Source: a virus
IMG/VR virus record: IMGVR_UViG_3300030419_000955
Location: 1 to 28,297 of that record
Direction: 5' to 3' (one strand)
DNA: 28,297 bases
Positions 1-8,492 of this stretch are shown in pieces; the first letter of the stretch is position 1, and every line of letters begins with the position of its first letter. The notes under the pieces were generated by a model. The model had not been told where the DNA came from, ran no database searches, and saw only the letters and a list, made by a program, of their open reading frames with translations. The translations under genes were made by a program, and so were the position numbers.

Positions 1-117
1 GCGACTGTAGCAGCAACCGAGAAGCTTGACTTCTATGGTGAGCTTGCAGTCCAAACCAACGATGGTGATACCGACAATTCTTGGGCAACTAAGATCGGTA
101 CTAAATATAAATTCTAA
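1..117 (+). CDS. C-terminal end of an unidentified protein, outer-membrane beta-barrel-like
   Basis: An open frame enters from the left edge and ends at a TAA at 115-117, leaving 38 residues. What can be seen are two likely beta strands joined by an acidic turn (DGDTDNSW), ending in GTKYKF. Counting back from the terminal Phe there is Tyr at -2, Ile at -6 and Trp at -10, the alternating pattern of the C-terminal strand that the BAM complex recognises in outer-membrane proteins. In T7 the scaffold gene precedes the capsid gene, but this acidic and aromatic tail does not resemble the basic helical end of a scaffold. It could also be a beta-rich virion protein. The reading frame is well supported because it is open and stops one base before the next start; the function is not. 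Confidence 0.6.
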   Translation, partial: ATVAATEKLDFYGELAVQTNDGDTDNSWATKIGTKYKF

Positions 118-118
118 T

Positions 119-271
119 ATGGCACAACAATCATCCAAACTACGTGCAAGTATTACACGATTGTCTCCTGAACCTGAAATAAAAGAACCCGTGGACAATA
201 GTCCTAGTGATTCTCAGCCGCCAGGTGTAGATGAAGACATGAATCTAGAAGAAGCATTGACTTCTTTATAG
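119..271 (+). CDS. 50-residue protein with a capsid-like N-terminus
   Basis: The ATG follows the previous stop by one base (TAATATG), so it is probably translationally coupled. The first 14 residues match the start of the capsid protein encoded 324 bases downstream at 9 of 14 positions (M-A-x-Q-S-S-x-L-x-x-S-x-T-R). The serine codons differ completely between the two (TCA TCC here, AGT AGC in the capsid gene), so the likeness is at protein level. The rest is rich in Pro, Ser, Glu and Asp and probably disordered, with a short acidic helix at the end (NLEEALTSL). The frame stays open upstream to position 26, but that stretch overlaps the preceding gene and is ignored. The function is unknown; a capsid-assembly or minor head role is inferred from position and sequence. 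Confidence 0.6.
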   Translation: MAQQSSKLRASITRLSPEPEIKEPVDNSPSDSQPPGVDEDMNLEEALTSL

Positions 272-442
272 ATCAGTGGGAGAGACACCTCAGAGTCGGA
301 TCTCTCCTGCATTGGCATTGGCCCTTACGAGGATACCCTTTGCCGTCTAGACGGTGGGATAGACCACAACTGTTAAATAAAAAAATGATCACAAAAATTT
401 TCAGCTGAAAGAAAAGTAAACAATACATTTTAATCTAATCTA
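272..442 (+). promoter_or_regulatory. Structured leader of the capsid gene
   Basis: This non-coding stretch holds a perfect 7-bp stem (GGAGAGA 279-285 with TCTCTCC 301-307), a tandem ATTGGC repeat (311-322), and a perfect 12-bp palindrome CCGTCTAGACGG (343-354) flanked by CCC and GGG. The last 70 bases are A/T-rich and contain no Shine-Dalgarno sequence next to the capsid ATG. In T7 the equivalent place carries the strongest phage promoter. I cannot identify a promoter consensus here, so the role (phage promoter, RNase III site or stabilising 5' structure) is inferred. Confidence 0.5.
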
Positions 443-1588
443 ATGGCTCATCAGAGTAGCGATTTGACGACCAGCCTTACCAGGCCGGGTCAATCGAACT
501 CTACTGGTGACGCACGGGCTTTATACCTAAAGCTGTTTAGTGGAGAAATGTTTAAAGGCTTCCAGCATAACGCTATCGCTAGAGATTTAGTTATGCGTCG
601 TACCCTTAAGAACGGCAAGTCATTGCAGTTCATTTATACGGGTCACACCAAAGCCGAATATCATACTCCAGGAAACGCTATCTTAGGTAATACTGACGGT
701 GCACCTCCAGTAGCAGAGAAGACGATCACAGTAGATGATCTTCTAATCTCCAGTGCATTTGTGTACGAACTTGACGAGACTCTTGCTCACTATGAATTAC
801 GTGGTGAGATCTCTAAGAAGATCGGTTATGCATTAGCACAAAAGTATGATAGACTAATCTTCCGTGCTGTTGCACGTGGAGCTAGAAAAGCTAGTCCTAT
901 CACGAAGTCTAACTTCGTAGAACCAGGTGGAACACAAATCCGTGTTGGTACTAACAACCAAGCATCTGATGCTTATGCTGCAACCTCTTTGGTAAATGCA
1001 TTCTATGATGCTGCAGCAGCCCTTGATGAAAAGGGTGTTAGTTCTGAAGGACGTGTAGGTGTTCTTAACCCACGTCAGTACTACGAGCTTATCCAGCAAG
1101 TAGGTGACAACGGTCTTGTTAACCGTGACGAGCAAGGTACATCCCGTCAAAAGGGTAATGGAATTGTTGAGATCGCAGGTATCAAGATCTATAAATCCAT
1201 GAACATCCCATTCTTTGGTTCCTATGGTACCAAGTTTGGATCAGCATCTGCAACTAACCCAGGCGTAACATCACCTGGTAACACTGGCTCATTCGTCGGT
1301 GAAGCAATCGAAGATGCTGCCAACGATGTTGGTGGAATCAATAACGAGTACGGTGAAGAGACTGAATTCGCTAACAGCTGCGGACTTATCTTCCAGAAGG
1401 AAGGCGCAGGTTGTGTAGAAGCAATTGGTCCTCAAGTACAAGTAACAAGTGGTGATGTATCAGTTGTTTATCAGGGTGATGTAATCCTTGGCCGTTTGGC
1501 TATGGGTGCTGACTACCTGAATCCAGCTGCTTGCGTTGAGCTTATTGCTGGTGCTGCTGTCGGTTCATCCGGTAACGCCGCATTCTAA
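443..1588 (+). CDS. Major capsid protein (T7 gp10-like)
   Basis: This 381-residue protein forms the icosahedral head shell. It has the features I associate with podoviral capsid proteins of the T7 group: a polar N-arm (MAHQSSDLTTSLTR), an early segment LKLFSGEMFKGF followed by RTLKNGKSLQF, and a middle region with LISSAFVYELDE and AQKYDRLIFRAVARGARK. Its length is close to the capsid proteins of cyanopodoviruses and somewhat longer than T7 gp10A. It is followed by a strong terminator and then the tail tube gene, as in T7. There is no Shine-Dalgarno sequence before the ATG; the start is fixed by the conserved N-arm and the leader upstream. I see no slippery site for the T7-style 10B frameshift. 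Confidence 0.93.
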   Translation: MAHQSSDLTTSLTRPGQSNSTGDARALYLKLFSGEMFKGFQHNAIARDLVMRRTLKNGKSLQFIYTGHTKAEYHTPGNAILGNTDGAPPVAEKTITVDDLLISSAFVYELDETLAHYELRGEISKKIGYALAQKYDRLIFRAVARGARKASPITKSNFVEPGGTQIRVGTNNQASDAYAATSLVNAFYDAAAALDEKGVSSEGRVGVLNPRQYYELIQQVGDNGLVNRDEQGTSRQKGNGIVEIAGIKIYKSMNIPFFGSYGTKFGSASATNPGVTSPGNTGSFVGEAIEDAANDVGGINNEYGEETEFANSCGLIFQKEGAGCVEAIGPQVQVTSGDVSVVYQGDVILGRLAMGADYLNPAACVELIAGAAVGSSGNAAF

Positions 1589-1614
1589 GTTATACTTATT
1601 AACCAACATATACA

Positions 1615-1640
1615 GGGGAGTTCTCACGCTCCCCTTTTTT
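1615..1640 (+). terminator. Rho-independent terminator after the capsid gene
   Basis: A perfect 6-bp stem GGGGAG / CTCCCC encloses an 8-base loop and runs straight into six Ts. It lies between the capsid stop and the tail tube start, matching the site of the T7 T-phi terminator after gene 10. It would make capsid mRNA more abundant than the downstream late mRNAs. Confidence 0.9.
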
Positions 1641-1646
1641 ATTATT

Positions 1647-2276
1647 ATGCCTTTTCCAACCACAAACGCCACCAAAGAGTTACCAGCCATAAACCAGATA
1701 CTGTCGTCATGTGGTCAGGCACCTGTAACCACCTTAGATCAAACCAACCCGGACGTTGCGATTGCCTATGATACATTATTACAGGTATCACGGGAAGTAC
1801 AGGCAGAAGGCTGGACTTTTAATAAAGAATATCACTATAAAATAGCTAAAGATGATACAAATCAAGTAGTTATACCTAACAATATGCTACAAGTAAAGCT
1901 GTCAGAGACTAGTGCTAACACAGAATTTGATGGTATACGTAGAAGTGGTAAGCTATATGATAGACAACATCATACTTTTTCTTGGGAAGATCATACAGGA
2001 GATGAAATAGAGTGTGATATTATATGGGAATTTGATTGGATTGATTTACCTGAACCCATACAAAACTTCATTGTATCAAGAGCTGCAGTCTTAGTATCAC
2101 AAAGGATAGTAGGAGATCAAGCTCAATATCAAATGCTACAACAACAAGAAGCATATGCTAGAGCTACTGCTTTAGAGTATGATACACAACAAGGACAGTT
2201 TACATTCTTTGGACACCCACAAGGACAACAAAACTACTACCAAAGTTACCAACCGTTCCAAGCACTTCAAAGATAA
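1647..2276 (+). CDS. Tail tubular protein A (T7 gp11-like)
   Basis: This 209-residue protein is the adaptor ring between the portal and the nozzle of a T7-type tail; T7 gp11 has 196 residues. The N-terminal part (residues about 10-90) contains the pattern typical of this family: INQILSSCGQAPV, a helix with two-codon-spaced polar residues, then EVQAEGWTFNKE. The C-terminal 35 residues are rich in Gln and Tyr. The frame is open further upstream into the capsid gene, but the ATG at 1647 is chosen because it lies just past the terminator and gives the family's N-terminus. The stop overlaps the next start by one base (TAATG). Confidence 0.9.
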   Translation: MPFPTTNATKELPAINQILSSCGQAPVTTLDQTNPDVAIAYDTLLQVSREVQAEGWTFNKEYHYKIAKDDTNQVVIPNNMLQVKLSETSANTEFDGIRRSGKLYDRQHHTFSWEDHTGDEIECDIIWEFDWIDLPEPIQNFIVSRAAVLVSQRIVGDQAQYQMLQQQEAYARATALEYDTQQGQFTFFGHPQGQQNYYQSYQPFQALQR

Positions 2277-5116
2277 TGCCAGCTGTAACCCAACGAATTG
2301 ACAATTATTTAGGTGGAGTATCTAGACAATCTGATGATAAGAAGCTTCCCGGTCAAGTCCGAGAGTGTCTTAATGGTTATCCTGACCCAACATTTGGATT
2401 AACCAAAAGACCAGGGTTTCAATGGATTACTAATCTAGGTACTGGTACTACATATGATTCATCAAAGTGGTTCTACATAGCTAGAACTGCAGATGAAAAA
2501 TACATAGGCTGTATAAAGCCTGCAGGAGGCTCTACAGGAGACATAGATATATGGAATGCCTCTACAGGGGCAGCATGTACTGTTACGTACGGCTCAGGGG
2601 CACAGGCGTACCTTACAGGAGCACGTACGAACTATGATGTACTTACTGTACAAGATACCTCTATTATAACAAACAATTTAATAACAGTAACGAAGCAAGC
2701 TGACCCTGCTTTTGTTCAGAATACCAGAGCTACACTTATATTAAGTGATACTGCTGCTGGTGATTATAGTGTCACTATTAATGGTAGTAGTATATCAACA
2801 TATACTGCAAGTAATACTGAGACTTATAATAGTTTATTGACTGAACTTAAATCACGTATTGATGGTTTAAGTATATCAGGATTAACTGTAACGAAGTATG
2901 CAGCTTCATTAGAACTTACACGTGTTGTTAGCGGTACACGTACTGCTTTCACAATTACATGTCAAGGTGGAGCAGCTAATAATAAACTAGCTGTATTTCA
3001 AGATCAAGTTGATAACGTTTCTCAATTACCTACTCAATCTTTTGATGGACATGTAGTTAAAGTTATTAATACTGCTTCTGCTAACGATACATATTTTGCT
3101 AAATTTGTAGCTGATGATGGTACTTCAGGTACTGGTTATTGGGATGAAACTATAGACCCAAGTAAATCACCAGGCTTGACTGATACTACTATGCCACATG
3201 AGTTGATTAATACATCAACTAATAACTTTACATTCAGAAAGATAGCTTGGACTGCCAGGTTAGTCGGGGATGATGTAACTAATGATCACCCTAGCTTTGT
3301 GGGATCTAAAATACAACAAAGCTTCTTCCATAACAATAGACTTGGGTTCTTATCTGATGATAATGTATGCTTAAGTCAATCAGGGAAACACTACAATTTT
3401 TATCACACCTCTGCACAGACTATCACTGATGCTGATCCAGTTGATATCAGTACGTCAACAATTCGACCTGCTGCACTACACGCTGTACTTCCTACAACAC
3501 AGGGTCTTGTACTCTTTAGTAAGAACCAACAGTTTTTAATGAGTGCTGCTGATGGAATCCTGACACCTTCTTCAACAATCATCAGTGCTATCTCTAACTA
3601 TGAGATGGATACAGAAGTAGACCCAGTTGATATGGGTACTAATATTAATTTTATAAGTAAAACTCCAAGCTACACTCGTATATTCGGTATGGTCACACGT
3701 GGCCAAGATGAAAACCCTCAGGTCTTAGACGTAGGTAGAGTTGTTAACGAATGGGTTCCTGCTACAGTGGATACGTTCATTGCTAGCCCTCAGAACCAAT
3801 TCCTGGCAATGTCCAGTCAGTCTTCCGATAAAGTTTATTTCTATCGTACTTATAGTGATGGAGAGAAAACACTTGTACAGGCGTGGTTTAATTGGCAGTT
3901 AATGGGTACATGTCAAACAATAGCAGTTGATACTGATGACCTATTTGCAGTTACTAAACAAGGTAATCAATTTACTTTAAGTAAAGCAAGCATGAGTCAA
4001 AGTCCTGATGATGCTATTATCGTTAATAACGATGGACAAAAGATTAACCCATGTATGGACCTTTATACTGAAGCAAGTAATGCAGCAGGTAATAATAAGG
4101 TCGATTATGATGCAACTAATGACTTCTCTAAATGCTACATACCGTGGAATAATGTTACGACATTAACTCCAGTTATAGTTATTAAAGGTACTACAGCAGC
4201 AGGATCATTTGTTGAATCTGGATTTACAATAACACCTACAGTTGTAACTGATGATGGTGATCCTTATTTTAAGGTACCTAAGAAAGATTTAACTGGTGTA
4301 GAAGATGATGTTATTGTTGGATGGAAATATGATTTCGATATAACTTTACCTAAGACTTATTTAAGACTAGATGATGCTAATGCTAAGACTGATTTCACTG
4401 CTTCTTTAACAGTGGCTAGAATGAAGTTTGCTGTTGGATTATCTGGTGTTATGGGTTTCAAAGTTAAATCTACTGGTGTTAGACAAGGTAAAAAAGAATA
4501 CACTGGAGATTCCACAACAACTGATTTCCCATTTACAGATGATGATATCGATTATATAGATAGGGATCAGGTAAAAGTAAATATAAATAAAAAAGAAATC
4601 AGTGCTTTTACTTTTGTTAATGATACAACAATACGATTAACTTCTATACCATCACAAACTTTCACTGCTGGTTCAGGAGCTACAACTTTTACTTGGACAT
4701 TTGATAGAACAGATACAAGTAAAATTAAAGTACTACTTGAAACAGGTGTATCATCAGGGTTATATACTGCACAAGTAGAAGGAACAGACTTCCTAATTAC
4801 AGGTAAGAATGTTGTCTTTATTGATGCTAATAACAACCCAAGTGCTGTTACTACAGGAGTTAGAGTTATAATTTATAGTGCTGATGATATTCAGATCTAT
4901 TTAGATGAATGGTATAATCTTACACCAACTCAAATCTCAGACACTTACCTAGCTAATGATATTGCATTAACAGAACAATCAGTGTTTACATTACCTATTC
5001 ACCAAAAAACAGAAAACTTCCAAGTTAGGTTGTTTAGCGATTCACCATTCCCAGTATCCTTAAACTCCATGATGTGGGAAGGAAATTATTCACCACGATT
5101 CTATAGGAGAGCTTAA
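2276..5116 (+). CDS. Tail tubular protein B, nozzle (T7 gp12-like)
   Basis: At 946 residues this is longer than T7 gp12 (794 residues). It forms the tail nozzle through which DNA leaves. Characteristic features are the start VTQRIDNYLGGVSRQSDDKKLPGQ followed by a segment naming a cluster of GYPDPTFGLTKRPGF, then long beta-rich repeats, and a C-terminal segment with QVRLFSDSPFPVSLNSMMWEG. The extra length seems to lie in beta-rich sections around residues 140-240 and 740-880. It starts within the stop of tail tube A, so the two are probably coupled. Confidence 0.9.
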   Translation: MPAVTQRIDNYLGGVSRQSDDKKLPGQVRECLNGYPDPTFGLTKRPGFQWITNLGTGTTYDSSKWFYIARTADEKYIGCIKPAGGSTGDIDIWNASTGAACTVTYGSGAQAYLTGARTNYDVLTVQDTSIITNNLITVTKQADPAFVQNTRATLILSDTAAGDYSVTINGSSISTYTASNTETYNSLLTELKSRIDGLSISGLTVTKYAASLELTRVVSGTRTAFTITCQGGAANNKLAVFQDQVDNVSQLPTQSFDGHVVKVINTASANDTYFAKFVADDGTSGTGYWDETIDPSKSPGLTDTTMPHELINTSTNNFTFRKIAWTARLVGDDVTNDHPSFVGSKIQQSFFHNNRLGFLSDDNVCLSQSGKHYNFYHTSAQTITDADPVDISTSTIRPAALHAVLPTTQGLVLFSKNQQFLMSAADGILTPSSTIISAISNYEMDTEVDPVDMGTNINFISKTPSYTRIFGMVTRGQDENPQVLDVGRVVNEWVPATVDTFIASPQNQFLAMSSQSSDKVYFYRTYSDGEKTLVQAWFNWQLMGTCQTIAVDTDDLFAVTKQGNQFTLSKASMSQSPDDAIIVNNDGQKINPCMDLYTEASNAAGNNKVDYDATNDFSKCYIPWNNVTTLTPVIVIKGTTAAGSFVESGFTITPTVVTDDGDPYFKVPKKDLTGVEDDVIVGWKYDFDITLPKTYLRLDDANAKTDFTASLTVARMKFAVGLSGVMGFKVKSTGVRQGKKEYTGDSTTTDFPFTDDDIDYIDRDQVKVNINKKEISAFTFVNDTTIRLTSIPSQTFTAGSGATTFTWTFDRTDTSKIKVLLETGVSSGLYTAQVEGTDFLITGKNVVFIDANNNPSAVTTGVRVIIYSADDIQIYLDEWYNLTPTQISDTYLANDIALTEQSVFTLPIHQKTENFQVRLFSDSPFPVSLNSMMWEGNYSPRFYRRA

Positions 5117-5117
5117 T

Positions 5118-6110
5118 ATGGGAGATGAATTTAATATGAGTATGCCAGGTGAACAACAGATAGGTTTACCTGGTAACCAGCATTTAGCAAGACAGATACA
5201 AGAAGCTGGTGTAGAAATGCATATTTGGGAAGTTGTAGCTGGTGCTGCAATTAATGTTGTTGGTTCTCTTATTGGCGGTAATAAATCAGCCAGTGCTGCA
5301 CGTAAATCAGCTCAAATGTCTAATGAAGCTGCTCAACGACAACTTGAATATGACACTAAAGCTTGGGATATGTCTAAGGACAAACTCCGAGCTAATCGTG
5401 AGTTTGCCGTTAAAGAAGTAGAACAAAGAGCTAAGAACGAAGGTAAGATTGCTGCATTTAAAGATGCTTCAAACTTAGAAAGATATAATTATGATATGAT
5501 GATACGGAATAGAGAACAGACTTCTCTAAACCAACAGTATCTCAGATCAGATGATATCTATAATCAACAAATTACTCTCAATGCTTTAACAGCTAGAGCA
5601 GGTAGAGAGAATGAATTTAGAAAGCTTCAAGAGATTGGAGCTGAAGCTGCTTTTGATGCAGAAGAGCAACGTATCCAAAGATTAAAAGCTCAAGGTGCAG
5701 CCTATTCCAGAGGTGTATCAGGCAGAACTACAGGCAAAATTGCTCAATCCATTGATGCGGATCTGGGTAGAAAAATGGCTATGATTAATGAATCCTTAGC
5801 AAGTGCTGGTAGAAATACAAAAGCAATACTACAAGAAATAGCGAGAGATAAAACTTCGGCTGATTTAGCTGCATTAGCACAGAAAATGCTAGACCCAGGT
5901 GTCTTACCTACACCTATCGTACCGTTTAAAACACCAATGGCAGAGTTCCTTTATCCAAGAGAGATTGAAGAATTTGACTTTGGTCCTAAACCTGTACTAG
6001 GTGCTATAAAAGATCCAGGTGCTGCTGCTAATCAAGTATGGGGAACTACCATCAGTGGTATAGCTGGAACTGTTGGGAACGCTTTAGGCAGTCTCGATTT
6101 AGGCTGGTAA
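5118..6110 (+). CDS. Internal virion protein, membrane-pore component (T7 gp14-like)
   Basis: This 330-residue protein sits where T7 gene 14 does, between the nozzle and the gp15 homologue. T7 gp14 is ejected and inserts in the outer membrane. A hydrophobic segment at residues 36-54 (WEVVAGAAINVVGSLIGG) is followed by a long Ala/Gln/Arg/Glu-rich helical region to about residue 210, including a GVSGRTTGKIAQ turn. T7 gp14 begins with such a hydrophobic segment, so Met34 (ATG at 5217) is an alternative start. The ATG at 5118 is preferred because GGAG at 5106-5109 lies eight bases before it and it follows the upstream stop directly. Confidence 0.82.
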   Translation: MGDEFNMSMPGEQQIGLPGNQHLARQIQEAGVEMHIWEVVAGAAINVVGSLIGGNKSASAARKSAQMSNEAAQRQLEYDTKAWDMSKDKLRANREFAVKEVEQRAKNEGKIAAFKDASNLERYNYDMMIRNREQTSLNQQYLRSDDIYNQQITLNALTARAGRENEFRKLQEIGAEAAFDAEEQRIQRLKAQGAAYSRGVSGRTTGKIAQSIDADLGRKMAMINESLASAGRNTKAILQEIARDKTSADLAALAQKMLDPGVLPTPIVPFKTPMAEFLYPREIEEFDFGPKPVLGAIKDPGAAANQVWGTTISGIAGTVGNALGSLDLGW

Positions 6111-6138
6111 AGTACGCTAACTTCATATACTAATTATT

Positions 6139-8484
6139 ATGGCACAGTATTATAAGGGCCACGCACGCGGAGGTTCTTTTAAAGGAAGACAGTTAGAAGG
6201 TACTGGTGATCGCTTTAAGGAGCAACAAGATAAGATCATTCAAGCCTTAAAACTGCAGCAACAAAGATCTAATGAGTACAACGAGGAGTATGTTCGTGGA
6301 CTTGAGAGTAATCATGAGAGTGAAAGATGGAATCGTCAGATACTAGATAAGCTTGAAAATGATGCTTACGAAACCAGACGAAGAGCTGTTGAATTAAGAG
6401 GAAAAAGAGAAGTAGAAGCTTTACAAGGTAAGGCTAGGGAGTACGAACGGAAATCTCAGTTCTGGCAAGATTTTTCTAAAACATATGCTAAACAATGGGG
6501 CGAGCTTGCAGAAGGTACTACTACTTTAGTAGGGAAATTACAAGCTAAAAAGCACATGGAGGAGCTTGAAACTGATGAGAATGGTAAGACTAAGATAGAT
6601 ACTGCTCTAGAACAAGCAACTCTACTTATCACTAAACAAGCAAACGAAGAGACTGAAAAGGCGCTAAAGGACGGTGATACTAATAAAGCATCTAATGTAA
6701 ATGAAGTTCCAACACTTGCTAAGTATTATGTAGGTAAAAGATTTTCAACTTATGTAAATGATCATTGGGATGAGATATTATCTGAGATTCAAGGTAGTGT
6801 TGATGATCTAGATTTCTATGAAAATCCACAAGCATATATTGGTAATTTTATAGAAATCCTTGCACAACAATGGGGTTTAGATCCAAACGGTGCTGGTGTT
6901 AGAGATGCTGTCAGATTTGGTAAACAGAAAGGAAGTGCAATTGATGTAGCACGTAACTTAAATCATGATTTAATTAAAAGGCAGGGTATCCAGGATACAA
7001 ATGCACAGAATCTATATAGTTTACGTAATTCAGAGGGTGTTACTGAGGAGCAGATAGTAGAAAGTTTCAATACATTAAAACTTAGCTCAGCATTATTACT
7101 TCAGAAAGATAGCAGTGGCAGGATAACTAGACCGAACCCTTCTTCATTTGATAACAAATCAGGATTAATACCTGCATTTGAGAAAATGATTAATGATAAA
7201 CAGTTTAATACTGCAGAAGATGTTTCTAAATTTTACCATACAGTAGTTCCAAAGCCTTTTTGGAATACAGCTGATATAAAACTTTTAGAAGATAAATGGA
7301 TTGATAACTACAAGAAAGATAAGCAAAGAGAAGATAGCCTATTCGAGGCTAATGATTCTGCGAATTTACAAGAAATTAAAGCTAAGAACTTAAAGTTTAA
7401 TGATTTTGGAGTTGATGGTGATAGACAAGAAGCAATTAATTTATTAACTACTGCAGGTCCAATAACAAGAAAGTGGTTAGCAGAAAGACTTGAGTATCAT
7501 TCTGAATTAAGTTATAATGAACAAAGGACTGCTGAGCATTTGTTGAAGGCTGCTCACTTAGGTAATTGGGATGCCTTTATGTTTCATTATTCTAAACTGG
7601 ATAAAGCGGCTAGAGAGCCATATAAAAGAAAGTATGAGGTTCTATTACAACTTCAAGATTATGGTAACACTGCAGCTAAAGTAAAGAAGTTAGCTAAAGA
7701 TGCTATTCAAGGTGTATCTAAAGTAGATACGTTATCTGGAGGACGAGCTCATATAAGTGAAGAAGGTGCTATAGAAGGATGGGAGATAACATTTTGGAAT
7801 CATTTCAATAATTCTGAACATGACAATGTAGCAAAAAAATGGACAGAAGCAATTGAAAAGACTACTGATGATCTTCTTGCAAAAGTTGAAGGTGATGGAA
7901 CTATTGTAGGTAGAGGACTTCTTAGACGAAAAAAACCAAGAAATTTTGATGATGCAGGATCTGGTCCAGTATGGTTAGCTTATGCTGCTGAAGAAGGTGA
8001 TACTATTCAGAAAAAAGATATAGCAACTAAATACAAGGATAGTTTAGTAATTGATCGTACCAATCCATTGGGTACATTTTTAAAAGATAATCCTAATATT
8101 ATATCTAATGATCAATTCGATATGATAGTTAAAGAACTAACCCAAGGAAAACCATTGTCTCAATCTCATGAGAATATAATAGAATTAACTAATATTGTAA
8201 ATGAAACTAGTCCAACTCCTGTCAGCAGGACTGATGTGCTAAATGCTTTACTTAAATCTAGAGGAATTACAAATATAAAAGTAAATCCAGGACCACAGGA
8301 TGAGGCTGTTAAAATACTAACTAAAGAAAATATAAAACCTTCTAAAAGTGAGAGAACGAATGTAATAAAATCAGGTTACTTGCAATTACAACAAATCAAT
8401 TTACAGCAAGTAGATCCTACATATCTCTGGCCGTGGAATCTTATGCGTCCAGAACTAAAAGAAAAATTAAACCAGACTAACTGA
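6139..8484 (+). CDS. Internal virion protein (T7 gp15-like)
   Basis: This 781-residue, largely helical, charged protein is close to the length of T7 gp15 (747) and lies in the same place. In T7 gp15 is part of the inner core and, with gp16, forms the periplasmic conduit for DNA ejection. I see no signal peptide, membrane segment or catalytic motif. The N-terminal 120 residues are rich in Lys, Glu and Gln and are probably coiled-coil (EYERKSQFWQDFSKTYAKQW). The assignment rests on order, length and helical composition rather than on a diagnostic motif. There is no obvious Shine-Dalgarno sequence; the first ATG after a 28-base gap is used. Confidence 0.75.
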   Translation: MAQYYKGHARGGSFKGRQLEGTGDRFKEQQDKIIQALKLQQQRSNEYNEEYVRGLESNHESERWNRQILDKLENDAYETRRRAVELRGKREVEALQGKAREYERKSQFWQDFSKTYAKQWGELAEGTTTLVGKLQAKKHMEELETDENGKTKIDTALEQATLLITKQANEETEKALKDGDTNKASNVNEVPTLAKYYVGKRFSTYVNDHWDEILSEIQGSVDDLDFYENPQAYIGNFIEILAQQWGLDPNGAGVRDAVRFGKQKGSAIDVARNLNHDLIKRQGIQDTNAQNLYSLRNSEGVTEEQIVESFNTLKLSSALLLQKDSSGRITRPNPSSFDNKSGLIPAFEKMINDKQFNTAEDVSKFYHTVVPKPFWNTADIKLLEDKWIDNYKKDKQREDSLFEANDSANLQEIKAKNLKFNDFGVDGDRQEAINLLTTAGPITRKWLAERLEYHSELSYNEQRTAEHLLKAAHLGNWDAFMFHYSKLDKAAREPYKRKYEVLLQLQDYGNTAAKVKKLAKDAIQGVSKVDTLSGGRAHISEEGAIEGWEITFWNHFNNSEHDNVAKKWTEAIEKTTDDLLAKVEGDGTIVGRGLLRRKKPRNFDDAGSGPVWLAYAAEEGDTIQKKDIATKYKDSLVIDRTNPLGTFLKDNPNIISNDQFDMIVKELTQGKPLSQSHENIIELTNIVNETSPTPVSRTDVLNALLKSRGITNIKVNPGPQDEAVKILTKENIKPSKSERTNVIKSGYLQLQQINLQQVDPTYLWPWNLMRPELKEKLNQTN

Positions 8485-8492
8485 GGAATGAT

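Noticed and set aside
311-330. Resemblance of ATTGGC-rich sequence to the Syn5 phage promoter
   Set aside because: Only the first five or so bases agree and a similar match at 25871 is equally weak; not enough to call a promoter.
1536-1646. Open frame joining the end of the capsid gene to tail tube A
   Set aside because: It crosses a strong terminator and has no slippery sequence; the stretch is the shadow of the capsid end, and the tail tube starts at 1647.
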